Part shown: positions 17,459 to 26,521 of the stretch, in pieces
Layout: the number at the start of each line of letters is the position of its first letter
Position numbering within the stretch: the first letter of the stretch is position 1
Assembly (NCBI RefSeq): GCF_002967715.1
Contig: NZ_PUIA01000037.1
Coordinates: forward strand, 186,001-250,000
Origin: Blastopirellula marina
GTDB lineage: Bacteria > Planctomycetota > Planctomycetia > Pirellulales > Pirellulaceae
Reading direction: 5' to 3'
Length of the DNA stretch: 64,000 nucleotides
Notes under the pieces: model-generated
The model's database searches: none
Seen by the model: the letters and a program-made list of their open reading frames with translations, nothing else
What the model was told of the DNA's origin: nothing
Position numbers and translations under genes: made by a program

Positions 17459-20400
17459 TTAACCAGCAGCCGCTTTGTCGAAGATCTGATCGAACCGACG
17501 GCGTGTTTCGCGGGTCATCTGGCGGCACTCTTTCAGCAGCGTGGCCGGGTCTTCGTAGTCGAGCAGATACGCCAGCTTGGCGACTTCCAAGCGTTCTTCG
17601 GGAAGGTCGTGCCGGGCTGTCGTGTTCATCAGTCGCAGGCGGGCTTCGACCATGCGAAGGAACTCGTACGCTTTCAGGAAATGATCGTGGTCTTCCTGGC
17701 CGAGGTAACCTTTCTCATGCAGAAGGTTCAGGCCGTCGATCGTATTGGGGACGAGTATCTCGGGGCTTTCGGCCAGGTGTTTCATTTGCAGCATCTGCAC
17801 GACGAACTCGATATCGACCGTTCCGCCTGGGCCACGTTTGATGTTGTTCTTCGACGCCGTCTCTTCCATGCGGATTCGCATTTTGCGGATCTCTTCGGCA
17901 TCCGACGCCTTCCATGGATGACACGCGATCGCTTCGCGAATTGTTTTCTCGGCCGCTTCGCAACCGGCCGGCGGACCGAAGATCGGGCGGGCTTTGGTAA
18001 GTGCCTGACGCTCCCACAACTCGCCGTTTCCTTTGGCGTGGTGGTTGTAAAGATCTTCGAGCGTCACAGCCATTGGCCCATTCTTGCCGGTCGGACGCAG
18101 CCGTGGATCGAGTTCGTACAGTCGTCCATACGGACCCAGCTCGTTGACGCTCTTGATGATGCGTTGGCCGAGCTGGCCGAAGAAGTGCTGGTTGGTCGTG
18201 CTGCTCGCGCCGCGGTGGCGGGCATCGACGACCGTATTGCCGTCCCCTTCGTAAACAAAGATGATGTCGAGATCGCTGTGGTAGTTCGGCTCTTTGCCAC
18301 CGATCTTGCCGAGACCCAGAATGATCAGATCGCACGGCTTGCCACTAGGCAGCCGAGGTTCGCCAAAGCGGGCCACCAGCTGGCGATACTCGCGAAAAAC
18401 AATCTGATGCAGGCACACTTCCGCTACATCCGAAAGCGTTTGCAGCCGTGTGTGCAGATCCTTCTTCCGCAGAATATCGAGCACGCCCACGCGCAGGTGC
18501 ATCAGGTTTTTAAAGCTGTGCAGGATCGGCATGATGTCTTCCGCCCCGCGGCACAGCTCTAGCAGCATCTCTTCCAGCACGCGGCGGCTGGGCAGGCGGT
18601 CGAGCATCAACGAGTCCATCAACTCGTCGATCATCCCGGGATTGCTGATCAACACGTTCGATAGGTACGGACTGCCAGCACACAGCCGCACGTACAAATG
18701 CAGCGTGGCCGGGTTCGCACTGAACAGTTCCCACAGCACTTCCTTCCCGCCGAGCGAATCGCTTACCTGCGATAGATTCACGAGCGTGGAATCGGGGTCA
18801 GGCGTCTTCGAGATCGCTTCCAATAGCTGCGGCGCGATCGCGGCCAGGAAGTGGCGACAACGACGCGTCGAAAGAAAACGCACGCGTTCGCGCGTCAGGG
18901 CCATCACGTTTTCGTAAGCGTTTTTCGGATCGTGGAAGCCAAAGTCGGACAGCGCTTCGTCAATGGCATCCGCCGTTGGTTCGGGATCGAGAACCAGGTC
19001 GACCACCGGAGCAGTCACCTCATCGTCGGGGAAAGCGTCGTGCAGCAGGTGATCGAGGATCTTGCGATTGATCTCGGTCTTTTCCTGGAAGTCGGCCTGG
19101 AACTTGTCGAGCGCTTTGCCATCGGCGTCGTCGACGTATCCCATCCGCATGGCCAGCTTGGTGCGTTCCAGCGGCTCGCTAGGCAGCGAGTGGGTTTGCA
19201 GGTCGAACATGATCTGCAAACGGTGCTCGACCTTTCGCAGGAAGCTGTAGTTGTCTTTCAGGATCGTGCTTTCCTGCAGCGTCAAACAGCCCACCTCTTC
19301 CAGGGTGCGAATCCCTTCGAGCGTGTTGGGCATGCGAATCTGCGGCAGGTCGCCGCCGTTAAGTAGCTGCAGGAACTGGATGACGAACTCGATATCACGA
19401 ATGCCCCCGTGCCCCGTCTTTACGTTGGCATCGACGGCACCCGCCACGGTAGCTCGTTTTTCGATACGGCGCTTGAGCGCCTTGATGCCGGTGATGTCGG
19501 CTCGGCTGAGGTAGTTGCGATAGATCCAAGGTTCCTGCTTTTCGAGGAACTCTTGCCCCAGCGAGCTATCGCCGGCACATGCCCGTGCTTTGACGAACGC
19601 CTGGCGTTCCCACGTGCGGCCAAGGATGTCGTAGTAATGCAGCGCCCCATCCAGGCTGTTGATCAGCGGGCCGCGGCTTCCTTCCGGTCGCAGCCGCATA
19701 TCAATGCGGTACGGCGTGCCGAGTTCCGTCGGTTCGGTCAGCAGCTTCATCAGTCGCTGCCCAACGCGCTCGAAGTACTCTTTGTTGGTAATCGATTTCT
19801 CGCCGTCGGTGTTGCCGTCGCCGTCGTAGAGGAACATCAAGTCGATGTCGCTCGAATAGTTCAGCTCGGTCCCGCCCAGCTTGCCCAGCGCAATTACGCT
19901 GAACCGCGGAGTACTCGGTTTGCCGTTGCGGCTGCTCTTAGGTGTCGGGCTACCAAATCGCTGAGAGACCAACTTGCACGCGGCCTGGTAGGCGGCCTCG
20001 ATCAATGCGTCGGCCAAAAACGAAATCTGCCGCGTGACGGTTTCGATGTTCTGATTGCAGATCAAGTCGCCGTAAGCGATCCGTAGCGTCTCGCGCCGCT
20101 TGTAGCGCCGCAGCGCCTTCATGATCGCCTTTTCTTCGTTGAGTTGCTGGACTTCGGCAACGATCTCGTCGACCAGGTATTGCCGCGCCGCCGGTTGTCC
20201 GTCGGTGATACGAACCAGCTCGAAGCTTTCGGGATCGGTGATGATTTGATCGCTGAGACTTTGACTGGAACTGAAGATGCGAACGAGCGTAGTCATCGAA
20301 GTCGCATCGCGTTCGAACAGTGCAGCCAGGCTGAGGGGACTTCGCGCGCGGCAGAACAATCGTTCCAGGTTGTTCAGCGCCATGTCAGGATCGCTACAGC

Positions 20401-20581
20401 CTGGCAGGGCCTGCGATAGCTGCCCGCACAGGGACGCTTGCAAGTCGCTCGGCAAGTTCAATCGCACGAAGCTGTTGAGATTCTCTCGGCCGCGCGCCGT
20501 GTCGACAATCTTCAGTTGCGAAAGCCACTTGCTTGCGTCCTGAGAGTTTTCAGCAAGCTTAGCGAAATCAGATACGGTCAT
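17459..20581 (-). CDS. glnE: Bifunctional glutamine synthetase adenylyltransferase/deadenylylase
   Basis: It attaches and removes AMP on a tyrosine of glutamine synthetase in response to P-II and glutamine, lowering or restoring ammonia assimilation. The 1040-residue product has two nucleotidyltransferase domains in the usual order: the first, with S-D-I-D-L-M-F-L-Y near residue 243, is the deadenylylase; the second, with S-D-L-D-I-I-F-V-Y-E near 768, is the adenylyltransferase. R-L-R-P-E-G-S-R-G and R-L-R-P-T-G-K-N-G follow each. Both active-site Asp pairs are present. I chose ATG 20581 (T-V-S-D-F-A-K); the open frame continues to 20920 but there it translates repeat DNA. The GlnB gene lies nearby in convergent orientation. 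Confidence 0.95.
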   Translation of the reverse strand: MTVSDFAKLAENSQDASKWLSQLKIVDTARGRENLNSFVRLNLPSDLQASLCGQLSQALPGCSDPDMALNNLERLFCRARSPLSLAALFERDATSMTTLVRIFSSSQSLSDQIITDPESFELVRITDGQPAARQYLVDEIVAEVQQLNEEKAIMKALRRYKRRETLRIAYGDLICNQNIETVTRQISFLADALIEAAYQAACKLVSQRFGSPTPKSSRNGKPSTPRFSVIALGKLGGTELNYSSDIDLMFLYDGDGNTDGEKSITNKEYFERVGQRLMKLLTEPTELGTPYRIDMRLRPEGSRGPLINSLDGALHYYDILGRTWERQAFVKARACAGDSSLGQEFLEKQEPWIYRNYLSRADITGIKALKRRIEKRATVAGAVDANVKTGHGGIRDIEFVIQFLQLLNGGDLPQIRMPNTLEGIRTLEEVGCLTLQESTILKDNYSFLRKVEHRLQIMFDLQTHSLPSEPLERTKLAMRMGYVDDADGKALDKFQADFQEKTEINRKILDHLLHDAFPDDEVTAPVVDLVLDPEPTADAIDEALSDFGFHDPKNAYENVMALTRERVRFLSTRRCRHFLAAIAPQLLEAISKTPDPDSTLVNLSQVSDSLGGKEVLWELFSANPATLHLYVRLCAGSPYLSNVLISNPGMIDELMDSLMLDRLPSRRVLEEMLLELCRGAEDIMPILHSFKNLMHLRVGVLDILRKKDLHTRLQTLSDVAEVCLHQIVFREYRQLVARFGEPRLPSGKPCDLIILGLGKIGGKEPNYHSDLDIIFVYEGDGNTVVDARHRGASSTTNQHFFGQLGQRIIKSVNELGPYGRLYELDPRLRPTGKNGPMAVTLEDLYNHHAKGNGELWERQALTKARPIFGPPAGCEAAEKTIREAIACHPWKASDAEEIRKMRIRMEETASKNNIKRGPGGTVDIEFVVQMLQMKHLAESPEILVPNTIDGLNLLHEKGYLGQEDHDHFLKAYEFLRMVEARLRLMNTTARHDLPEERLEVAKLAYLLDYEDPATLLKECRQMTRETRRRFDQIFDKAAAG

Positions 20582-21172
20582 AGTCGCTTCGAAGAGCCGC
20601 TCGTTAAGGTGCTTGCCCTGGGGATTGCCGTTGGCTGCCTGGGGCGCGGGAAACAGCGCAAGTGCAATCAGGGTCGCGAAATCGGTGAATTCAGTAAACC
20701 TGTATTCTAAGCGGAAAAAGGTCGTTCCGATAGCAAGCAAGCAAAGAAGAACGTGGCAAAAAAGTTGACATTTCACGCCCCGCCAGAATTCGTCAAACTG
20801 AGGGCCATAAGTTTTCAGAAACTCACGTCCCCTCGCCCCTGCGGGGAGAGGGTTAGGGTGAGGGGGCGAACTGCGTACACGCTTCACCAACCCTCTCCCT
20901 TGAGAAGGGAGAGGGAACAAGAGTTGAGGAACACTTTCAGCATCGACGCTTTACGCGAAGGCAAAAGTCAAGTCCTTGCGAAAAAAATCGTGCGGTAAAT
21001 AATCAATTTCAGACAGACCAAAAAACAGTATTCCTCGCGAATTTGTGGCCTGTTTATAATCAGGGACGCCGACGCGAACTAAGCTTGCAGTAAGACCTGC
21101 GGCAATCGCTCGCTGCGGTACGTCATCGAGATCAGGAGGATCTCGCCGCCTTATACTTTGAAGGAGTGTTCC
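20582..21172. other. Intergenic region upstream of glnE with two family A repeats
   Basis: This 591-base region holds two family A palindromes, at about 20827-20868 and 20889-20918, and the upstream sequences of two divergent genes. The part at 20990-21060 is AT-richer and may include promoters, but I could not define them. An in-frame extension of glnE across the repeats is not convincing. Confidence 0.6.
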
Positions 21173-21712
21173 TTGCTTTCGATCCGTCCAAGAGTTGCTG
21201 AGCTGGCCTTTCAGCTTTACACGCGGCCACTTCACCCCGAACTGTTTGAAGCGTTTCAAACGCGAACGGTCGAGCGGGGAGGGTACACTCTCAAGATGGA
21301 TATCACCAACTGCGGCCACGTTCTCACGTGGCGGCACGAAGGCCTCACGCTGACCGAAGTCTGCACTTCGGCCCATCAGGAACTGCCGACCAAGCGGCGG
21401 ATCATGGCCTATCAAATCAAAGGGCGACGCACCGATCAGTTCGAGTGCCACGGCATTCGCTATCAAACCACGTTTCAGTTAGAAGCTGTATCAACCAAGC
21501 TCTTCCGCTTGTGCCAACGCGAGCTGTGCAACGACGACCGCAAGGTCGGACTGGTACACGAATTCGATTCCAGCGGCCGCATGAACATGGGGGCCGTCAG
21601 CTACATGAACGCCGAGACCCGCAACCGCAGTGTCTTCATCCAAGCGTTCCACACTTTCCCCGACGACCAGGCTATCGTCAAAACGGAAACGTATTTCCGT
21701 TTGCCTGGGTAG
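21173..21712 (+). CDS. DUF2617-like protein
   Basis: A 179-residue soluble protein that fits the DUF2617 family as I know it: a two-halved beta-rich domain with L-A-F-Q-L-Y-T-R-P-L-H-P-E-L-F at the start, T-N-C-G-H-V-L-T-W and F-H-T-F-P-D-D-Q-A-I-V-K-T-E-T at the end. The function is unknown. The likely start is the TTG at 21173, which follows an AAGGAG site (21161-21166) by 6 bases. An upstream in-frame TTG at 21158 overlaps that site and is less likely. Confidence 0.75.
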   Translation: MLSIRPRVAELAFQLYTRPLHPELFEAFQTRTVERGGYTLKMDITNCGHVLTWRHEGLTLTEVCTSAHQELPTKRRIMAYQIKGRRTDQFECHGIRYQTTFQLEAVSTKLFRLCQRELCNDDRKVGLVHEFDSSGRMNMGAVSYMNAETRNRSVFIQAFHTFPDDQAIVKTETYFRLPG

Positions 21713-21739
21713 GTAATCTCTAAAGCCGAGATCAACGTA

Positions 21740-21866
21740 GCGATGGCTACCGGCGTCTTCATCAGGTAGCCATCTTTTTGCGCTGCCAAGATGTCTATCG
21801 CCTAGAAAGTCGTAGCCATCCTACGACTGTGGTCCCTCACCCTCTCCCCGCCGGGGCGAGGGGACA
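21740..21866. repeat. Family B repeat followed by family A repeat
   Basis: The stretch 21740-21828 carries GATGGCTAC near the left end and GTAGCCATCCTACGAC at the right end, with an internal TAGCCATCT. It matches the elements at 26402, 57809, 58110 and 63559. A family A palindrome follows at 21831-21866. Confidence 0.7.
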
Positions 21867-21874
21867 AGACGGGA

Positions 21875-22675
21875 TTATTCGAGGTCGCGGCAGAAGGGGA
21901 GTACGGCTTCGCACATGGCTGCGGGGGCTTCCAGGGGAACCATGTGTCCGGCTCCGGGAATCTCGACGAACTGGGCACCTGGGATCTGGGCGGCGAACCC
22001 TTTCATTTCTGCCGGCGGGCTGATGATGTCGTGCTCGCCGCTGATGACCAGCGTTGGTATCGTAATCTCCGGCAGCCAGCATTCGACGTTCGGTCGCTGC
22101 GCCATGCCGCGCTGGGCGGCGGCGACCGCGCGAGGATCTTGCCGCAAGATCATCTCGGTCATCGTGCTCACCACTTCTGGTTGATCGCGGAAGGTTCCCT
22201 CGGCGAGAAGTTTTGGCAACATGTTCATCGGCACGTCATCCATGCCGGCCGAGAGCACCGCTTCGGCGGCCACACGCCGGGCTCGGGCTTGCACCTCGTC
22301 GTCGGCAATTGCCCGCGTGTCGAGCAGGATCAAGCGGCTTAGTCGATCGCGATGACGCTGCCACATTTGCCAACCGATATAGCCTCCCATGCTCAGGCCG
22401 GCGAAATTGACTTGCTCGGCGATTTCCATCGCATCGAGAATTGCGGCGATATCGTCGGCAAACATCTCCATCGGGACGATCTCGCGGTAGCCATCGCTTT
22501 GCCCAAAGCCACGCAGGTCGATCGCAATCACCTGGTGCTGCTCGGCCAGCGGCTCGAACACGGCGTCCCACATGTGATGGTCCAAGGGAAACCCATGCAC
22601 CAGCACCAGTGGACTCCCCTCCCCTGCCGTGCGAACATGAAACGAAGTGTCGCCGATTGGCAGTGTTTGACTCAT
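21875..22675 (-). CDS. Alpha/beta hydrolase
   Basis: A 266-residue alpha/beta-fold hydrolase. It has the oxyanion strand L-V-H-G-F-P-L-D-H-H-M-W, the nucleophile elbow G-L-S-M-G-G-Y (Ser), a late G-E-H-D-I-I-S strand carrying the acid, and G-A-G-H-M-V-P-L-E carrying the catalytic His. It resembles the 3-oxoadipate enol-lactonase/pimeloyl-carrier esterase group, but no substrate can be assigned. ATG 22675 has a GGAG site upstream and matches the family start. Confidence 0.92.
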   Translation of the reverse strand: MSQTLPIGDTSFHVRTAGEGSPLVLVHGFPLDHHMWDAVFEPLAEQHQVIAIDLRGFGQSDGYREIVPMEMFADDIAAILDAMEIAEQVNFAGLSMGGYIGWQMWQRHRDRLSRLILLDTRAIADDEVQARARRVAAEAVLSAGMDDVPMNMLPKLLAEGTFRDQPEVVSTMTEMILRQDPRAVAAAQRGMAQRPNVECWLPEITIPTLVISGEHDIISPPAEMKGFAAQIPGAQFVEIPGAGHMVPLEAPAAMCEAVLPFCRDLE

Positions 22676-22759
22676 GGGGTTTCTCCGCTGATTAATGTCA
22701 CGATTGGGTAGCCGCAGTTCATTGTCGCAGAGAACGCGAAAATTGGAAAACACGCGAGG

Positions 22760-23212
22760 CTAAACGAACTTCACAATCCACTGCCCCATCAGCACGACAC
22801 CAATCAGCCCCCAGATCCAGAGCGAGGGAAGGTTTAAGTTCCAAGCTGGCTGGCCGCGGCGCAGTCGCCAGAGTTGGGCGATGCGGTACGGTATCTGAAA
22901 AAGAACTACCCCAAAGATGAGAATGCCTGCCGGGTTGAACGCCAGCGAGGCATCCAGCTTGCCGTGTGCCAGCGAGATGAAGCTACGCGTCAGGCCGCAG
23001 CCGGGGCAATCGATGCCGACCATATTCTGCATGCTGCACGTCGACGGAAGCGGGACATTTAGCCAAGGGATGACAACCTCGGTCGGTCCGTCGGTGGTCA
23101 GCAAGAACGACAGTGTCGTCACCGTTACGGCGATACTTAGCATGATGATGTGGAAGGTCCACTTCGGCCGCGGGACATCCTGTTCCAACGGCATCACGAC
23201 CGAAGAACTCAC
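22760..23212 (-). CDS. DUF2752 membrane protein
   Basis: A 150-residue protein with the DUF2752 signature G-I-D-C-P-G-C-G-L-T-R-S after the first membrane helix, then S-L-A-H-G and F-N-P-A-G-I, and two more hydrophobic helices. The family function is unknown. The GTG at 23212 overlaps the TGA stop of the upstream TPR gene (GTGA), so translation is probably coupled; the in-frame ATG at 23194 is the alternative. Confidence 0.88.
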   Translation of the reverse strand: MSSSVVMPLEQDVPRPKWTFHIIMLSIAVTVTTLSFLLTTDGPTEVVIPWLNVPLPSTCSMQNMVGIDCPGCGLTRSFISLAHGKLDASLAFNPAGILIFGVVLFQIPYRIAQLWRLRRGQPAWNLNLPSLWIWGLIGVVLMGQWIVKFV

Positions 23213-25167
23213 AGCTTGCCGTCCTTCTTGTACTCTGGGAAGTGCGTATCGGGGCTGGGGGGCAGCTCGATCGTTTCGAACTCGATGTTGTTCTCTTCGC
23301 ACTTCTTGGTGAACTCTTGGTACTTCTTGCGAATCATGCCGGAGTGCGGGATCTGCATGGCGGCCATGCGCTGATACTTGGCAGCGGCACCCCAGTCCTT
23401 CTTCGCCGCGTGACAGTGGGCCAGCGTGTCTAGGTAGGCACCGTTGCCTGGCACCATTTCCAGCGACAGTTCGCTCGACTCAATCGCGTGATCGAAGTCG
23501 CCGTACGTGTTGCACACGAGCCAGGCGTATTGGTTGCAGTAGTTGGCCATCTGCGAGCCTTGAGTGCCCATGAAGTCGTCACCGCGGCTGTTCTGCTTGA
23601 AGATCTCGTACTGCTTCTGGAACTTCTCGACGAACGGCTTGTAGAAGTCGATCGTGTGGTCGATGTGTTCCTTGGCCTTGGCTTTCCACATGTCGTCTTG
23701 CTGCCCGACACGGTACGAAGCAATCAGCACGTCCGCTTCGTCTTCGTAATACTTGATCGCCTTGTCGAGGTCTTTCTTCGCCGCGGCCAGGTCGCCCCGC
23801 TTTTCGGCGGCAGTCGCGCGGAACAGATAGCTACGGGCCAGAAACCGCGAGATGGCTTCTTCGCGATCGGCATTGAGGGGGTTGTTCGGGCCGTACAGCT
23901 TCTCGACTGCTTCGACCCACGGCCACATGACTTCGGCTGCTTTGTCGGAGTAGCCGAGGTCGTTTTCCAGTTCCGCCAGCTGCATACGAGCCAGCATCGA
24001 TTCGCGTTCCATGGGGTCGTCGAAACTATCGATGACGTAGCGATATTCGTTGCGGCTCCAGCGGAACGTCCCCCGATCGGAAAGAGCCTGGGCGGTCAGG
24101 TAGTGGCTGTCATACGAATCAGGTTCCAGCTCCAGTGCTGCCTTGGCATACGCTTCAGCCTTTTCGATGTTGTCTTGCACCAGTTCCGACTCGGCCAGTA
24201 GATACAACAGCGAGGCGTTCTCGCCAAATGGTCCACCGATCGGCATATCGTTCACCGCCGGGGCTTTCTTCGCGTGGTACTCGGCCAACTGGCCAACCAC
24301 CGATGGGCCTTTGCGATCCAGGAACCAGGTCGTCAGGTCCAGCAGTTCGCTTTCCGAAAACTTGGCACTGATGCGAATGACATCTTCCATCGCCGCCAAG
24401 GCTTCCTCTTGTTTGCCTTGCTGGCGAAGCTGATCAACTTCCCATCGCACCAGGTCGAGCACGACCTGCTGACTGGTCAGCGCCGGCCGCGTGGTGAACA
24501 GGTCGATCTCTTCGGTGATTTGATCTTCCCACAGGGCGATCGCTTCGGCAGGCTGGTTCAAGCTGGTGCGGAAGATCTTCAGCCAGCTGGGGCCAACGCG
24601 TGGGCTATCGCCAATCCGATCGCTGATGATTTCGGTGATCTGTGTTTTCTCTTCTGCAGAGGCTCCCTGAAATTGAATTGCCGCCGCCAAGGCCGCTTCC
24701 TTCGAGAGGACTTCTGAAACGTCGTAGCGGCTGATCCGGCACAGCGCGCTCAGCGCGTCCATGGTGTGCAGTCGCGAAAGCTCGCCGATGCGGCTGCGGC
24801 GATTGTCGACGTTCAAGTTGCCGTAGCGATTGAGATAGGCGTTGACCTCGTCCGAGAACTCGGGCCGGGTCCATTCGATTTCAACACTGCGAATCAGGTA
24901 CTGGGCACGGCGGGCAATCTCCAAGTCGGGATCGCGCATCGCGCCGAACAGTTGATCGAAAGCCGTAATTCCCATGCGAGCCAGGTCAGACTGTGCCCGT
25001 TCGCGGACCGTGAAGTTGCGGTCCCCGAGTTGGGTGATCAGGGCCTGAATTTTTTCCGGAGCGGTGGCCGACGCTGACTGCGCGTAAGCAGTCGTGCCTG
25101 ACCAGGGTCCGAGCATCCAACAACAGACCGCGGCTACCAGGAAGCCGAGCCGTACATTCCAAGGCAT
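23209..25167 (-). CDS. Secreted HEAT/TPR-repeat protein
   Basis: A 652-residue protein with a signal peptide (cleavage near A-Y-A-Q, residue 29-30). Next comes a HEAT-like segment (about 35-95, R-E-R-A-Q-S-D-L-A-R-M-G), and then a long run of helical pairs in which TPR repeats are clear at about 330-380, 440-480 and 540-600. Such proteins form periplasmic scaffolds for protein-protein contacts. No enzyme motif is visible. The start has a GAGGA site. It is coupled to the DUF2752 gene downstream. Confidence 0.82.
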   Translation of the reverse strand: MPWNVRLGFLVAAVCCWMLGPWSGTTAYAQSASATAPEKIQALITQLGDRNFTVRERAQSDLARMGITAFDQLFGAMRDPDLEIARRAQYLIRSVEIEWTRPEFSDEVNAYLNRYGNLNVDNRRSRIGELSRLHTMDALSALCRISRYDVSEVLSKEAALAAAIQFQGASAEEKTQITEIISDRIGDSPRVGPSWLKIFRTSLNQPAEAIALWEDQITEEIDLFTTRPALTSQQVVLDLVRWEVDQLRQQGKQEEALAAMEDVIRISAKFSESELLDLTTWFLDRKGPSVVGQLAEYHAKKAPAVNDMPIGGPFGENASLLYLLAESELVQDNIEKAEAYAKAALELEPDSYDSHYLTAQALSDRGTFRWSRNEYRYVIDSFDDPMERESMLARMQLAELENDLGYSDKAAEVMWPWVEAVEKLYGPNNPLNADREEAISRFLARSYLFRATAAEKRGDLAAAKKDLDKAIKYYEDEADVLIASYRVGQQDDMWKAKAKEHIDHTIDFYKPFVEKFQKQYEIFKQNSRGDDFMGTQGSQMANYCNQYAWLVCNTYGDFDHAIESSELSLEMVPGNGAYLDTLAHCHAAKKDWGAAAKYQRMAAMQIPHSGMIRKKYQEFTKKCEENNIEFETIELPPSPDTHFPEYKKDGKL

Positions 25168-25341
25168 AGATCGTTCCTCGCCATGAGATTGGGGACTCCC
25201 TAAGGATACCCCTCACAGTGGCCCAGAAACAAGGCAAGAGTGCGAAGTCGACCCTCGGCTAGCCCCTTTCCGAGGGTGCAGGGGCCGGGTGAATTCGCCG
25301 AGAAACAGGCCACAGCGGCCCAAAGTAGAACGAGCGGGGGG

Positions 25342-25782
25342 TTAGCTCCGGCTGTTTTCCATCTGCTCGATGTACTGGCGAAGCCGTTCGTTCTCGTTCT
25401 CAACGTTCTTTAGTCGCAGCATGTTCTCGACACGCTTGGTCAGTTCGATGCGATTGACCGGTTTCGAGAGGAAATCGTCGGTACCGGCCGCAACGGCGCG
25501 TTCGATGTCGCCCAGTTCGTTCAGCGCCGTAACCATAAGTATCATAATGCCTTTGGTCGACGGGTCGGCCTTCAGCTGCTTGCAAACCTCAAACCCGCTG
25601 AGCTTTGGCATCATGACGTCCAACAAGATCAAATCAGGCTGGAAGCTGGCGACTTTATCGAGCGTATCTTGTCCGTTAACGGCGATTTCCGTATCGCAGT
25701 CGACGCCGGCCAAATAGGCCTCCAAGAGTTCAACATTGGCTTGATTGTCGTCGGCAATCAGAATCTTGTAGCTGTCCGCCAT
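25342..25782 (-). CDS. Response regulator receiver protein with C-terminal coiled coil
   Basis: A 146-residue CheY-like receiver: acidic pair in I-A-D-D-N, phospho-acceptor Asp in L-I-L-L-D-V-M-M-P, Thr in M-V-T-A-L, and Lys in L-S-K-P-V. After the receiver a short leucine/glutamate-rich helix (about 122-146) could mediate dimerisation. There is no DNA-binding output domain and no histidine kinase gene is adjacent, so the partner is elsewhere. ATG 25782 has a GAGGAG site. Confidence 0.93.
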   Translation of the reverse strand: MADSYKILIADDNQANVELLEAYLAGVDCDTEIAVNGQDTLDKVASFQPDLILLDVMMPKLSGFEVCKQLKADPSTKGIMILMVTALNELGDIERAVAAGTDDFLSKPVNRIELTKRVENMLRLKNVENENERLRQYIEQMENSRS

Positions 25783-25952
25783 GGTACTCCTCAACTTATC
25801 CCGAAAGGGCGAATCGATCCCGTGATTATAGAAGCCAAGTCGGTTCGCGGAAACGGCTGATATCAGCCCTGCCTGGTAACTTAGTTGAGGTTTCCCAGGC
25901 AGTAATTAGGCTGGAATGTATCTCCCCTGCTTCGCACCGAGGATACATCGCC

Positions 25953-26390
25953 GTGAATTACCGCCTTCTGGTACGCATACCGACCGCTTTGATTGTTTTG
26001 ACCAAGATGCTGTTTGTGGTCTGCATCGTCGTCCAGGCCGCAGGCCCAGCCAGCGAGTCCCCCGAGATCGAAGCCGCTCGCCTGCGTATCAAGCTGTACC
26101 AGGGGCAAGAATACCCGCTTGAGCGGAGGCTGCTCAACTCGAAGATCAACGTTGCCAAAGCCCGGATCGATTCGCTTAAGCGGCAGCAAGCCGAGTACGA
26201 GCAGTTCACCAAGTTCAAGTACTCGGCCCCCCTCTTCGGTCAGATCGAACACGTCAAAGTCGGTCTCGTCGAGGCGGAAGAGAACCTGAAGAACCTGATC
26301 GAAGAGAAGTCTCTTTTGGAACGCTTCCACCAAGACCGGATGCGTCTGCTGGAACTCGAGCTCAAGATGCTCCAGCGGATCGGACTCTAA
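25953..26390 (+). CDS. Exported coiled-coil protein of unknown function
   Basis: A 145-residue protein with an N-terminal hydrophobic signal (about residues 9-30, ending Q-A-A-G), then charged helices rich in Glu, Lys, Arg and Leu, which predict coiled coil to the end. It starts with GTG 25953 behind a GAGGA site. It is divergent from the response regulator. Confidence 0.72.
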   Translation: MNYRLLVRIPTALIVLTKMLFVVCIVVQAAGPASESPEIEAARLRIKLYQGQEYPLERRLLNSKINVAKARIDSLKRQQAEYEQFTKFKYSAPLFGQIEHVKVGLVEAEENLKNLIEEKSLLERFHQDRMRLLELELKMLQRIGL

Positions 26391-26401
26391 CGTGGCGTCC
26401 T

Positions 26402-26497
26402 CGTCGTAGGATGGCTACCGACGTCTTCGTCAAATAGCCATCTTTCTTCCGCCACCAAAGATGGCTATCGCCTAAGAAGCCGTAGCCATCCTACAGA
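26402..26497. repeat. Family B repeat with inverted ends
   Basis: The left end CGTAGGATGGCTA and right end TAGCCATCCTACA are near-perfect inverted copies, with TAGCCATCTTTC and AAAGATGGCTA inside. The whole element is about 96 bases and could fold as one long hairpin. It lies directly downstream of the gene ending at 26390. Confidence 0.75.
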
Positions 26498-26521
26498 GCT
26501 TGGATCTCTTGAGGTACCAGA

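Noticed and set aside
20582-20920. In-frame N-terminal extension of GlnE
   Set aside because: It translates palindromic repeat DNA; ATG 20581 matches the family start better.
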